64,000 nucleotides of DNA, taken from Nonomuraea endophytica (GTDB lineage Bacteria; Actinomycetota; Actinomycetes; Streptosporangiales; Streptosporangiaceae). A program made the translations under genes and the position numbers. The notes under the pieces were generated by a model that did no database searches, had not been told where the DNA came from, and saw nothing but the letters and a program-made list of their open reading frames with translations. This document shows positions 11,591-20,175 of the stretch, piece by piece (the first letter of the stretch is position 1; every line of letters begins with the position of its first letter). Location: positions 1 through 64,000 of the forward strand of contig NZ_JACHIN010000010.1 in assembly GCF_014203235.1 (NCBI RefSeq), written 5' to 3'.

Positions 11591-11855
11591 TGCTCCGCGG
11601 GTGGTCAAGCGTGCGTCGGGTGGTTGTGGGCGTGGCTGTGTGGCTGTGTGGGTGTGGGTTGGGTGGGTGTGGGGTTGGGCTATGGGGGCTGGTGGGAAGG
11701 TGTTTTGTGGGGAGGCAGGTGTTGCCAGGGCTGTTGGGGCGGTTTGTGGGACCCGGTTGATGGTGAATTTTCGTGGGCTGGGAATGTGGAGGCTCGGGGC
11801 GGCTGTTGAACTCTGCCCCTGGGCAGGGGTGGCAACCGGACGGAACGGGGGATGG

Positions 11856-12524
11856 ATGGACGCGGCGTTCTTCGACATGGACGGTCTTCTGGTCGACACC
11901 GAGAAGGTGTGGCTGCTGGTGGAGACCGACTGCATGGCCAGGCTCGGCGGCGTATGGAACCACGAGCACCAGACCCACCTCGTAGGCGGCTCCATGGAGC
12001 GCACCGTCGCCTACATGCTGGACGTGTCCGGCTCGTCGGTCCCCCCGCAGACCCTGCGCACCTGGATGATCGACGGCATGGTGGCCCGCCTGGCAGGCGG
12101 CGTCGACGTCATGCCCGGCGCCCTGGAACTGCTGGAGGCCCTGCGCGCAGAGGGTGTGCCGGTAGGCCTGGTCACCTCGTCGCTGAAGGAGATCGCCGAA
12201 GCCATCCTGTCCTTCGTGGGCCGTGACCGCTTCGACGTCATCATCACCGCCGACGACGTCGAACGCACCAAGCCCGACCCCGAGCCCTACCTGACCGCCA
12301 TCGGCCTGCTGGACGTCTCCCCGTCCCGCAGCGTGGTCCTGGAGGACTCCCCGAACGGCGTGGCGGCGGGAACGGCCGCTGGCTGCGTTGTGGTGGCCGT
12401 CCCCAGCCTCCTCCCGATAGAACCCGCCCCCGGCCGCCTGGTGGTCAACTCCCTGACCGAGGTAACCCCGGCCCACCTACGCGACCTGGTAACCACCCAC
12501 ACCCCCTCCCCCCGCCCCCTCTAG
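11856..12524 (+). CDS. HAD-family phosphatase (beta-phosphoglucomutase-like)
   Basis: Cytoplasmic protein of 222 residues. Motif I is FFDMDGLLVDTE, with the nucleophile and acid/base aspartates. Motif II is VGLVTSSLKEIAEA. The conserved Lys region is ERTKPDPEPYL, and motif IV is VVLEDSPNGVAAGTAAG. This is the subfamily I (helical cap) arrangement of phosphoglycolate and beta-phosphoglucomutase-like enzymes; the substrate cannot be told from sequence. Start ATG 11856 is chosen because the family N-terminus begins MDAAFFDMDG; a nearby ATG at 11852 is in another frame. Confidence 0.88.
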   Translation: MDAAFFDMDGLLVDTEKVWLLVETDCMARLGGVWNHEHQTHLVGGSMERTVAYMLDVSGSSVPPQTLRTWMIDGMVARLAGGVDVMPGALELLEALRAEGVPVGLVTSSLKEIAEAILSFVGRDRFDVIITADDVERTKPDPEPYLTAIGLLDVSPSRSVVLEDSPNGVAAGTAAGCVVVAVPSLLPIEPAPGRLVVNSLTEVTPAHLRDLVTTHTPSPRPL

Positions 12525-12557
12525 CCCCACCCAGCCCAGGTCCCAGCCTGGGAACGA

Positions 12558-12632
12558 AGCAGCGACGCCTCGGGGTAAAGGCAGCAGCGACGCCTCCGGG
12601 GAAGGGAAGCGGCGACGCCTCTGGGCGGACGC
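12558..12632 (+). repeat. 25-bp tandem repeat, three copies
   Basis: GCGACGCCT recurs at 12562, 12587 and 12612 with flanking AGCAGC/AGCGGC and GGGG blocks, a 25-base period. It lies shortly after the HAD stop codon. Confidence 0.75.
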
Positions 12633-12796
12633 GGGTCCTTTGGGCTCCGGGTAGGGGGCCGCGCCGCGTGTTATGGGGCGGTCGTTACGGCGGGGACGCC
12701 GTGGGCCCTCACTGGCGGCGCTTGACGGGCGCCCGCCCACGGCGGTGGGGCGGGCTCGCGGGGGCGGAGCCGTAAGGGAGGCCGAGAGACGGCGAA

Positions 12797-13107
12797 GCCG
12801 TCGCACAGACACAAGCCCACGCCGTCGCACAGACACAAGCCCACGCCGTCGCACAGACACAAGCCCACGCCGTCGCACAGACACAAGCCCACGCCGTCGC
12901 ACAGACACAACCGCACGCCGTCGCACAGACACAACCGCACGCCGTCGCACAGACACAAGCCCACGCTGACGCACAGGCGCAAGCCCACGCCGTCGCACAG
13001 ACGCAAGCCCACGCTGACCCACTGAGACACGCGCACGCTACGCACTGAGACACGCGCACGCTGTCGCATCAGCACAACCGCACGCTGTCGCACAGACACA
13101 AGCGCGT
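12797..13107 (+). repeat. 24-bp minisatellite, about 13 head-to-tail copies
   Basis: The unit is GCCGTCGCACAG plus ACACAAGCCCAC. Copies start at 12797, 12821, 12845, 12869, 12893, 12917, 12941, 12965, 12989, 13013, 13037 (one base short), 13060 and 13084. The first copies are identical or differ only by AAGCCC versus AACCGC, and divergence grows towards the right end. There are no spacers, so it is not CRISPR. On the minus strand it would read as a Val-Ser-Val-Arg-Arg-Arg octapeptide repeat, but nothing supports translation. Confidence 0.9.
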
Positions 13108-13224
13108 GGTGGCACAGAGAGAAAGAGATGAGAGGAACCTCCCCTAGGGGGTGGGCCGTTCTTAGGGAGGAGGGGGCGGCGCGGGTGCGCGTGCCAGGAT
13201 GGGTGTAACCGAGAGCTAGGGGAT

Positions 13225-13734
13225 ATGGGCATGTTCGACACCATTTTGTGGCTGCCGGTCTGTGCCGGGGCCACCGGCCTGGGGCTGGTGCTGAGTTTCC
13301 TGGCCTGGCGGCGCCGGGGCGCCACCGCCGGGATCCGCGGGGTGGCGTGGTCGCTGCTGCCCATGGCCGCGTTTCTGACCGGGGCACATGCGCTGATCTG
13401 GGGGATCGTGGCGTCTGTGGTCGGGTTCGTGACCGGGCTGGTCGCGGGGATCATCAACCCGTTCGTGTGGGCGGGGGTCGGGCTCGCGGGGCTGGCGCTG
13501 GTGCTGTTCGTGGTCTCCGGCGTGATGCGCAAGCGCGGCGTCGGCGGCGCCACGGCGAAGCAGCCCAAGCAGGCGAAGGTCAAGAGCGGGGTCAAGACGG
13601 GCGGTACGCCCGCCGCACCGGCCGCTCCGGCGCCGCAGGCCGTCAATCCGTCGCCCGCCCCCGCGAAGGGGCGGACAAAAGACGATGACTTCTCTGACAT
13701 CGAGGAGATCCTGAAGCGCCGCGGTATCGGGTGA
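13225..13734 (+). CDS. Hypothetical membrane protein with charged C-terminal tail
   Basis: Protein of 169 residues. Membrane segments are visible near residues 5-27 (ILWLPVCAGATGLGLVLSF), 43-58, 60-78 (VASVVGFVTGLVAGII) and 82-99 (GVGLAGLALVLFVVSG). An Ala/Pro-rich linker (TPAAPAAPAPQ) and a charged end (DDDFSDIEEILKRRGIG) follow, probably cytoplasmic. Start ATG 13225 with AGGGGAT upstream; ATG 13231 is an alternative. I do not recognise a specific function. It is a monocistron between the minisatellite and the oligopeptide transporter operon. Confidence 0.75.
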   Translation: MGMFDTILWLPVCAGATGLGLVLSFLAWRRRGATAGIRGVAWSLLPMAAFLTGAHALIWGIVASVVGFVTGLVAGIINPFVWAGVGLAGLALVLFVVSGVMRKRGVGGATAKQPKQAKVKSGVKTGGTPAAPAAPAPQAVNPSPAPAKGRTKDDDFSDIEEILKRRGIG

Positions 13735-14031
13735 AAACAGTGCAATGTCACGGTTCCGAGACCCAACCGGAACTGCGTGTAGACAAACACGTCAAGATCA
13801 ATACGAATGAGTTTCACGAGAATCACAGTTGAGCCACATAGCTGTCTGAGGGACTAGTCAGCGCAGCTCAGCGCATACATTCTGCACCCTGGGGCCGTGA
13901 CATACGGTCCTGCAATCACGGCGGTCCCTGACCGGGCACCGCCGAACGGACGATGTCGTCTGCAACCCAGGGGGCCAGAAGTCAATGCGCACAACTTCTG
14001 GCATTGCGGGTGCGGGCGTGGGAGGGCGCGC
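13735..14031 (+). promoter_or_regulatory. Leader region of the oligopeptide transporter operon with a 9-bp hairpin
   Basis: This 297-bp interval is less GC-rich than its surroundings. A perfect stem GCCAGAAGT / ACTTCTGGC at 13974-13982 and 13994-14002 (11-base loop) stands 30 bp before the permease start, upstream of the ribosome site GGAGG. The promoter itself cannot be fixed with confidence. Confidence 0.4.
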
Positions 14032-15030
14032 ATGACCGCACCGCTGGATGTTCCCGAGTCGGCGAAGGAAGCAGTTCCTGAAGCCGTGGTGACGGGCGTG
14101 GACCGCAAGGCGATCCAGGGCCGTTCACTGGGGCAGATCGCGTGGTTGCGCCTGAAGCGCGACAAGGTCGCCATGGTCGGCGCCGGCGTCATCCTCTTCC
14201 TCATCCTGATCGCGGTCTTCGCCCCGCTGATCGTGAAGTGGTTCGGGCACCCGCCGCTCGAGTTCCACCGCGACATGATCGACCAGGAGACCCAGGTCCC
14301 CAAGGACCGGTTCGGCGGGATCAGCTGGGACTACCTCTTCGGCGTCGACCCGCAGTGGGGCCGCGACATCTTCAGCCGCGTCGTCTACGGCGCGCGCATC
14401 TCGCTGCTCATCGCCTTCCTGGCCACGCTGCTCTCGGTCGGCATCGGCACCATCCTCGGCGTCACGGCCGGCTTCTTCGGCGGCTGGGTCGACACCGTCA
14501 TCAGCCGCCTCATGGACGTGTTCCTGGCCTTCCCGCTGCTGGTGTTCGCCATCGCGCTGGCCGGTGTGGTGCCCGACACCGCGTTCGGGCTCTCCGGTGA
14601 CGCGTTGCGCGTCTCGCTGCTGATCTTCATCATCGGCTTCTTCAACTGGCCCTACATCGGGCGTATTGTCCGGGGTCAGACGCTCTCGCTGCGCGAGCGG
14701 GAGTTCGTCGACGCCGCCAGGAGCCTGGGGGCGCGCGGGCCGTACATCATCTTCCGTGAGGTCCTGCCCAACCTCGTGGCCCCGATCCTCATCTACTCGA
14801 CGCTGCTGATTCCGTCGAACATCCTGTTCGAGGCGGCGCTGAGCTTCCTCGGTGTGGGCGTGCGCCCGCCGACCCCGACCTGGGGCGGCATGCTCTCCGA
14901 CGCGGCGCGCATCTACACCGTCCCGCACTACGCGATCTTCCCGGGTCTCGCGATCTTCCTCACCGTGCTCGCCTTCAACCTCTTCGGTGACGGCCTGCGC
15001 GACGCGCTCGACCCGCGCGGCAACCGATGA
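14032..15030 (+). CDS. Oligopeptide/dipeptide ABC transporter permease (DppC type)
   Basis: Integral membrane protein of 332 residues. An N-terminal cytoplasmic arm (GQIAWLRLKRDKVAMVG) leads into the first membrane segment (AGVILFLILIAVFAPLI). The DppC core carries the EAA loop (EFVDAARSLGARGPYIIFR) and ends NLFGDGLRDALDPRGNR, typical of the family. GGAGG precedes ATG 14032 by six bases; a longer frame upstream has no similarity. It leads a five-gene operon in which, unusually, this C-type permease comes first and the binding protein second. Confidence 0.9.
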   Translation: MTAPLDVPESAKEAVPEAVVTGVDRKAIQGRSLGQIAWLRLKRDKVAMVGAGVILFLILIAVFAPLIVKWFGHPPLEFHRDMIDQETQVPKDRFGGISWDYLFGVDPQWGRDIFSRVVYGARISLLIAFLATLLSVGIGTILGVTAGFFGGWVDTVISRLMDVFLAFPLLVFAIALAGVVPDTAFGLSGDALRVSLLIFIIGFFNWPYIGRIVRGQTLSLREREFVDAARSLGARGPYIIFREVLPNLVAPILIYSTLLIPSNILFEAALSFLGVGVRPPTPTWGGMLSDAARIYTVPHYAIFPGLAIFLTVLAFNLFGDGLRDALDPRGNR

Positions 15031-15099
15031 CCTGCCCGACCACCGCATGACCGACCACCGCAATTTCCTGGCTCCTACCTACAAGGGGTGTAGTAAGAG

Positions 15100-16866
15100 A
15101 TGATGAAAAAGCCCACTCTGGCGAAGGCCGCGCTCGTCGCGGCGCTCGCCATGGGCCTGGCGGCCTGTGGAGGCACCAGCACCCAGACGCCTCCCAAGGC
15201 CGGCGAGTCAGGCAAGCCCGCCGTCAAGGAGGAGTTCAACGCCGCTCTGACGGGGGTGTTCAACCCGTCCACGAAGAAGGGCGGCACCCTCAAGCTGGCG
15301 AACTCCGGTGACTGGGACTCCCTCGACCCGGCCGACACCTACTACGGCTACTCGTGGAACTTCATCCGGCTGTACGGCCGCGCCCTGATGTTCTTCCCCG
15401 GCAAGCCCGGGGCCGAGGGCGCCAAGCCGGTTCCGGACCTGGCCGCGGAGGCCGGCAAGCCGAGCGCCGACTTCAAGACCTGGACCTACACGCTGCGTGA
15501 CGGCCTCAAGTACGAGGACGGCACCCCGATCGTGGCCAAGGACGTCGCGTACGCGGTGGCCCGCGCCTACGACAAGGTGACCTTCCCCAACGGCCCCACC
15601 TACCTCAACGACATGCTGAACTGGCCCAAGGACTACAAGGGCCCGTACAAGTCGAAGGGCGCCGACTTCAGCTCCGCCGTCGAGGCCCCGGACGACAAGA
15701 CCGTCGTCTTCCACCTCAAGGAGCCCTACTCCGGCTTCGACTACATCGTCCAGATGTCGCCGACGATCCCGGTCCCCGAGGCCAAGGACACCGGCGCGAA
15801 GTACCGCGAGCACGTGATCTCCTCCGGTCCGTACATGTTCGAGAAGAACGAGATCGGCAAGGGCTTCACGCTGGTCCGCAACCCGCACTGGAGCGAGGCC
15901 GTCGACCCGAACCGTCCGGCCCTGCCGGACAAGTACGAGGTCTCGACGAACGTCAACGCCGACGACATGGACAACCGGGTCATCTCCGGTGACCTCCACG
16001 TCGCCATCGAGGGCACCGGTGTCCAGCCGGCCGCGCTGAGCAAGATCCTTCCGGACCCGGCTCTGAAGGCTCGCGCCGACAACATCACCATCCAGCGCCT
16101 CTGGTACACCTCGATCAACCCGACGGTGAAGCCGTTCGACAACAAGGACTGCCGGATCGCCGTGCAGTACGCGATGGACAAGACCGGCTACGTCGCCGCC
16201 TACGGCGGCTCGACCGGTGGCGAGATCGCGACCAACCTGCTGCCGCCGACGATCCCCGGCGCCCAGAAGATCGACCTCTACCCCTCTCCCGAGGGCAAGG
16301 GCGACATCGCCAAGGCCAAGGAGCACCTGACCAAGTGCGGTCAGCCGAACGGCTTCGAGACCTCCGTCTCCTACCGCGCCGAGCGGCCCAAGGAGAAGGC
16401 GACCGCCGAGGCGATCAAGGACTCGCTGGCCCGTGCCGGTATCAACGTCACCATCAAGCCGTACCCGCTGAAGGACTACTTCTCCAGCTTCGCCGGCAGG
16501 CCGTCCTTCGTCGTGAAGGAGAACCTGGGCCTGGTCGTCAACGGCTGGGGCTCCGACTGGCCTGACGGCTACGGCTTCCTGCAGCAGATCACCGACAGCC
16601 GCGTCATCCGTGAGGGCGGCGGCTCCTCCAACACCTCGGTCCGGATCCCCGACGTGGACGCCATGCTCGACAAGGCGCGCGTCGAGGCCGACGTCACCAA
16701 GCGTGAGCCGATGTGGGCGGAGATCGACAAGCGGGTCATGGAAGAGTCCGTCATCATGCCGGGCATCTGGGCCAAGTCGCTGCTCGTCCGCGGCAAGGGC
16801 GTGACCAACGTCCTCGTCTCCGACGGCCAGCAGATGTACGACTACGTCGCGATGGGCGTCGAGTAG
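15100..16866 (+). CDS. Peptide ABC transporter substrate-binding lipoprotein (SBP family 5)
   Basis: Secreted lipoprotein of 588 residues. The signal is MMKKPTLAKAALVAALAMG with lipobox LAAC, lipidated Cys 23. The mature protein has the SBP_bac_5 signature (GTLKLANSGDWDSLDPADTY, then the YTLRDGLKYEDGTPIVAKDV region). It captures peptides outside the membrane for the flanking permeases. Two ATGs at 15100 and 15103 are possible starts, with AAGGGG upstream. A strong hairpin follows the stop codon. Confidence 0.93.
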   Translation: MMKKPTLAKAALVAALAMGLAACGGTSTQTPPKAGESGKPAVKEEFNAALTGVFNPSTKKGGTLKLANSGDWDSLDPADTYYGYSWNFIRLYGRALMFFPGKPGAEGAKPVPDLAAEAGKPSADFKTWTYTLRDGLKYEDGTPIVAKDVAYAVARAYDKVTFPNGPTYLNDMLNWPKDYKGPYKSKGADFSSAVEAPDDKTVVFHLKEPYSGFDYIVQMSPTIPVPEAKDTGAKYREHVISSGPYMFEKNEIGKGFTLVRNPHWSEAVDPNRPALPDKYEVSTNVNADDMDNRVISGDLHVAIEGTGVQPAALSKILPDPALKARADNITIQRLWYTSINPTVKPFDNKDCRIAVQYAMDKTGYVAAYGGSTGGEIATNLLPPTIPGAQKIDLYPSPEGKGDIAKAKEHLTKCGQPNGFETSVSYRAERPKEKATAEAIKDSLARAGINVTIKPYPLKDYFSSFAGRPSFVVKENLGLVVNGWGSDWPDGYGFLQQITDSRVIREGGGSSNTSVRIPDVDAMLDKARVEADVTKREPMWAEIDKRVMEESVIMPGIWAKSLLVRGKGVTNVLVSDGQQMYDYVAMGVE

Positions 16867-16914
16867 GTCCTCTTCCCGCAGTCAACGAGTAGTTAAAGGC
16901 AGGTGAAGGCCACA

Positions 16915-16949
16915 GGTGGCCGCCGGGAGCGACCCTCCCGGCGGCCACC
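16915..16949 (+). promoter_or_regulatory. Perfect 15-bp stem-loop between binding-protein and permease genes
   Basis: GGTGGCCGCCGGGAG (16915-16929), loop CGACC, and its exact complement (16935-16949). No T-run follows, and the downstream permease start is 12 bases away. This suits an mRNA 3-prime stabiliser or partial terminator that keeps binding-protein levels above permease levels, as known for other ABC operons. Confidence 0.7.
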
Positions 16950-16961
16950 GGGCCGGGCACT

Positions 16962-17981
16962 GTGGTCACATACATCATCAGGCGTCTGATCGGCGCGGTG
17001 GTCATGCTCGGAATCGTGAGCATGGTCACGTTCGCGATCTTCTTCCTCGTGCCGCAACTCGCCGGCGCCACCCCCGAAGGCATGGCCAGCCGTTACGTCG
17101 GCCGTACCGCCACAGGGGAGATCGCCAAGCTCGCGGCGGAACGGCTCGGGTTCAACGACCCGCTGGTCGTCCAGTACGGGAGGTACGTCAAGGGCATCGT
17201 CGTCGGAGCGGAGTACGACTACGGCGCCGGTGTCGAGTATTGCCCGCCGCCCTGCCTCGGCTACTCGTTCATCACGCAGCAGCCGGTGTTCCCCGATCTG
17301 ATGAACCGGCTTCCGGTCACGCTGTCGCTCGCCCTGGGCGCCGCCGTCCTCTGGGTGGGGCTGGGCGTGGGCATCGGCGTGCTCTCGGCCCTGCGAAGAG
17401 GCAGCGTCTTCGACCGGACCGCGATGATCATCGCACTGGCCGGAGTCTCGCTGCCGATCTTCTTCACCGCGCTCATCGCGTTGCAGATCTTCTCCTACGG
17501 GAATCCCTTCTCCTTCGCCGCCCAAGGCGGCACCTACACCACCATCCAGGACTCCCTGCCCCTATGGGCCTACGCGCTGCTCCTGCCGTGGGTGACGCTG
17601 GCCTTCCAGTTCGCCGCCGGGTACGCGCGCCTGACCCGGGCCGGAATGCTGGAGACCATGAACGAGGACTACATCCGCACCGCCAGGGCCAAGGGCCTGA
17701 AGGAACGCAGAGTGGTCGTCAAACACGGGCTGCGCGGGGCGCTGACCCCCATCATCACGATCTTCGGTCTCGACTTCGGCCTGCTCATCGGCGGCGCCGT
17801 ACTCACGGAGAGCGCGTTTTCCCTCAACGGGCTCGGCAAGTACGCCATCCAGGCCATCACCGACCAGGACCTTCCCAAGGTCATGGGCGTGACCCTGCTG
17901 GCCGCACTCTTCGTGGTCGTCGCCAACCTGATCGTCGACCTGCTCTACGCGGTCGTGGACCCGAGAGTGAGGCTTTCGTGA
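16962..17981 (+). CDS. Oligopeptide/dipeptide ABC transporter permease (DppB type)
   Basis: Membrane protein of 339 residues starting VTYIIRRLIGAVVMLGIVS, the classical DppB opening. The EAA loop is MNEDYIRTARAKGLKERRVV, and the C-terminus ends LLYAVVDPRVRLS. A longer periplasmic loop carries GAEYDYGAGVEYCPPPCLG, with three cysteines that could pair. GTG start at 16962. The stop overlaps the start of the ATPase gene. Confidence 0.92.
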   Translation: MVTYIIRRLIGAVVMLGIVSMVTFAIFFLVPQLAGATPEGMASRYVGRTATGEIAKLAAERLGFNDPLVVQYGRYVKGIVVGAEYDYGAGVEYCPPPCLGYSFITQQPVFPDLMNRLPVTLSLALGAAVLWVGLGVGIGVLSALRRGSVFDRTAMIIALAGVSLPIFFTALIALQIFSYGNPFSFAAQGGTYTTIQDSLPLWAYALLLPWVTLAFQFAAGYARLTRAGMLETMNEDYIRTARAKGLKERRVVVKHGLRGALTPIITIFGLDFGLLIGGAVLTESAFSLNGLGKYAIQAITDQDLPKVMGVTLLAALFVVVANLIVDLLYAVVDPRVRLS

Positions 17982-19003
17982 CTTTCCTGGAACTGAAGGA
18001 CCTCAAGGTCCACTTCCCGACCGACGACGGCCTGGTCAAGTCCGTGGACGGCCTGTCGTTCAGCCTTGAGCGCGGCAAGACGCTCGGCATCGTGGGCGAG
18101 TCCGGCTCCGGCAAGTCCGTCACCAGCCTCGGCATCCTCGGCCTGCACAAGGGCGGCCGGGCCAAGATCTCCGGCGAGATCTGGCTCGACGGCGAGGAAC
18201 TCGTCTCGGCCACGCCCGAGCACGTACGCCGGCTGCGCGGCAAGAAGATGGCGATGATCTTCCAGGATCCGCTGTCGGCCATGCACCCGTACTACACGGT
18301 CGGCGACCAGATCATGGAGGCCTACCGCATCCACCACAACGTGTCGAAGTCGGTCGCCCGCAAGCACGCCATCGACATGCTCGGCCGCGTCGGCATCCCC
18401 ACCCCGGGCAAGCGCGTCGACGACTACCCGCACCTGTTCTCCGGCGGCATGCGCCAGCGCGCCATGATCGCGATGGCGCTGTCGTGCGACCCGGAACTGC
18501 TCATCGCCGACGAGCCGACCACCGCGCTCGACGTGACCGTGCAGGCGCAGATCCTCGACCTCATGCGCGAGCTCCAGGCGGAGTTCAACTCCGCGCTGAT
18601 CATCATCACCCATGACCTGGGCGTCGTCGCCGAGCTCTCCGACGACATCCTGGTGATGTACGGCGGCAAGTGCATCGAGTACGGCGCCGCCGAAGACATC
18701 TTCTACCGTCCCGAGCACCCCTACACGTGGGGTCTACTGGGATCGATGCCGCGGCTGGACCGCGAGCGCACTGAACGGCTGCTGCCGATCAAGGGCTCGC
18801 CCCCTTCGCTCATCAACGTGCCCGACGGCTGCGCCTTCCACCCGCGCTGCCCCTACGCCGACCGGACCGAGGGCAAGTCCAACACCGAGGTCCCGGCCCT
18901 GCTCGAGACCGAGGGCGGGCACATGGTGCGCTGCCACATGGCCAAGACCGAGCGGCGCACGCTGTGGGAGAACGAGATCAAGCCAGTGCTGGAGACCCAG
19001 TGA
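17978..19003 (+). CDS. Oligopeptide ABC transporter ATP-binding protein (DppD type)
   Basis: Cytoplasmic ATPase of 341 residues. Walker A GESGSGKS near residue 40, signature FSGGMRQRAMIAMAL, Walker B LLIADEPTTALDVT and H-loop ITHDLGVVAE are all present. The C-terminal oligopeptide-transporter domain has the Cys pattern PDGCAFHPRCPYADR. GTG start 17978 overlaps the permease stop, and its own stop overlaps the next start. Confidence 0.93.
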   Translation: MTFLELKDLKVHFPTDDGLVKSVDGLSFSLERGKTLGIVGESGSGKSVTSLGILGLHKGGRAKISGEIWLDGEELVSATPEHVRRLRGKKMAMIFQDPLSAMHPYYTVGDQIMEAYRIHHNVSKSVARKHAIDMLGRVGIPTPGKRVDDYPHLFSGGMRQRAMIAMALSCDPELLIADEPTTALDVTVQAQILDLMRELQAEFNSALIIITHDLGVVAELSDDILVMYGGKCIEYGAAEDIFYRPEHPYTWGLLGSMPRLDRERTERLLPIKGSPPSLINVPDGCAFHPRCPYADRTEGKSNTEVPALLETEGGHMVRCHMAKTERRTLWENEIKPVLETQ

Positions 19004-20079
19004 GTGAGCGTAGCGAGCGAACCAATGGACACGCTCACACTGACGAGGCCGAAGGTCTTGTCAGTGAAAACGAGCCGCTGCTGTCCGTTCGGGACCTGCA
19101 GAAGCATTTCCCCGTGACCAAGGGCCTGTTCAAGCGGCAGGTCGGCGCGGTCAAGGCCGTCGACGGGATCTCCTTCGACGTCTTCAAGGGTGAGACGCTG
19201 GGCCTGGTCGGCGAGTCCGGCTGTGGCAAGTCCACCACCGGCCGCCTCGTCACCCGCCTCCTGGAGCCCACCGGCGGCCAGGTCGTCTTCGAGGGCCAGG
19301 ACATCAGCCACATGGCGCAGGGCAAGCTCCGCCCGCTCCGCCGCGACATGCAGATGATCTTCCAGGACCCGTACTCCTCCCTGAACCCCCGGCACACGGT
19401 CGGCGCCATCGTCGGCGCGCCGTTCCGCATCCAGGGCATCAGCACCGAGGGCGGCGTCAAGAAGGCGGTCCAGGAGATCCTGGAACTGGTCGGCCTCAAC
19501 CCCGAGCACTACAACCGCTACCCGCACGAGTTCTCCGGCGGCCAGCGCCAGCGCATCGGCATCGCCCGCACGCTCGCGCTCAAGCCCAAGCTGATCATCG
19601 CCGACGAGCCCGTCTCGGCCCTGGACGTCTCCATCCAGGCCCAGGTCGTCAACCTCCTGGAAGACCTGCAGAACGAGCTCGACCTGACGTACGTGGTCAT
19701 CGCCCACGACCTGTCCGTGGTCCGCCACATCAGCGACCGGGTCGCGGTCATGTACCTCGGCAAGATCGTCGAGATCGCCGACCGCAAGCGGCTCTACAGC
19801 TCGCCCATGCACCCGTACACCAACGCGCTGCTGTCGGCGGTGCCGGTGCCGGACCCGAAGAACCGCCAGGAACGCGAGCGCATCCGGCTGACCGGCGACG
19901 TCCCCAGCCCGCTGAACCCGCCGCCCGCGTGCCGCTTCCACACCCGCTGCTGGAAGGCGCAGGAGATCTGCAAGACGGTGGAACCACCCCTCGAGGAACT
20001 CTCCAGCGGCCACCGCGTCGCCTGCCACTTCCCCGAAAACGCCGCCACCCCGGCTCCTTCGTTGACCAGCGCGTCGTGA
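19000..20079 (+). CDS. Oligopeptide ABC transporter ATP-binding protein (DppF type) with SER-type N-terminal extension
   Basis: Cytoplasmic ATPase of 359 residues. Walker A GESGCGKSTTG, signature FSGGQRQRIGIART, Walker B LIIADEPVSALDVS, and the C-terminal PPACRFHTRCWKAQE domain are seen. The first 25 or so residues (MSERSERTNGHAHTDEAEG) are not conserved. They come from the near-repetitive GTGAGTGAGCGTAGCGAGCG at the start, which resembles a start-site repeat seen in other actinomycete genes. GTG 19000 overlaps the previous stop. Last gene of the operon; a terminator follows. Confidence 0.92.
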   Translation: MSERSERTNGHAHTDEAEGLVSENEPLLSVRDLQKHFPVTKGLFKRQVGAVKAVDGISFDVFKGETLGLVGESGCGKSTTGRLVTRLLEPTGGQVVFEGQDISHMAQGKLRPLRRDMQMIFQDPYSSLNPRHTVGAIVGAPFRIQGISTEGGVKKAVQEILELVGLNPEHYNRYPHEFSGGQRQRIGIARTLALKPKLIIADEPVSALDVSIQAQVVNLLEDLQNELDLTYVVIAHDLSVVRHISDRVAVMYLGKIVEIADRKRLYSSPMHPYTNALLSAVPVPDPKNRQERERIRLTGDVPSPLNPPPACRFHTRCWKAQEICKTVEPPLEELSSGHRVACHFPENAATPAPSLTSAS

Positions 20080-20093
20080 TTTAGTTCTCTATA

Positions 20094-20133
20094 AGCGCCC
20101 GCCGTCGCGATCGCCTCGGCGGGCGCTCTTTCT
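20094..20133 (+). terminator. Rho-independent-type terminator of the peptide transporter operon
   Basis: An 11-bp perfect stem, AGCGCCCGCCG (20094-20104) and CGGCGGGCGCT (20117-20127), with a 12-base loop and then CTTTCT. It is 14 bases after the operon stop codon. Confidence 0.75.
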
Positions 20134-20136
20134 GTT

Positions 20137-20175
20137 GCGGCTTTTTTCTGTTACGGCAAGCCGCCCACACGCCCC
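20137..20175 (+). repeat. Dispersed element copy B with 7-bp hairpin
   Basis: GCGGCTT (20137-20143) and AAGCCGC (20158-20164) form a stem around TTTTCTGTTACGGC. The TTACGGCAAGCC core is shared with the copies near 11183, 26586 and 47109, and a C-rich tract follows. Confidence 0.75.

Larger units (their letters stand above)
11022..11855 (+). other. Gene-free, repeat-rich interval between metH and the HAD gene
   Basis: No convincing gene. It holds, in order, a 36-bp tandem repeat, copy A of a dispersed element, and a strongly G/T-rich stretch on the plus strand (about 11436-11765) that includes a 26-bp tandem repeat. Open frames here lack start signals, family similarity and normal codon bias. 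Confidence 0.7.
12525..13224 (+). other. Gene-free, minisatellite-bearing interval
   Basis: A weak stem (CCCAGG at 12534 with CCTGGG at 12547) follows the HAD gene. Then come a 25-bp triplicate and a 13-copy 24-bp array. I find no start signal or family similarity for any of the open frames, which stay open in all frames only because 24 is a multiple of three. Confidence 0.7.

Noticed and set aside
11034..11855. N-terminal extension of the HAD phosphatase through the repeat region
   Set aside because: The in-frame extension encodes repeat-derived sequence; family similarity begins exactly at ATG 11856.
12477..13022. Arg-rich repeat protein encoded by the minisatellite (minus strand)
   Set aside because: Frames are open only because the repeat length is a multiple of three; there is no ribosome site, leaderless promoter or non-repeat conserved part.
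12797..13107. CRISPR array
   Set aside because: The 24-bp units are directly adjacent without spacers, and no cas genes are present; the Cas4-like nuclease at 22662 is a solitary RecB-family protein.
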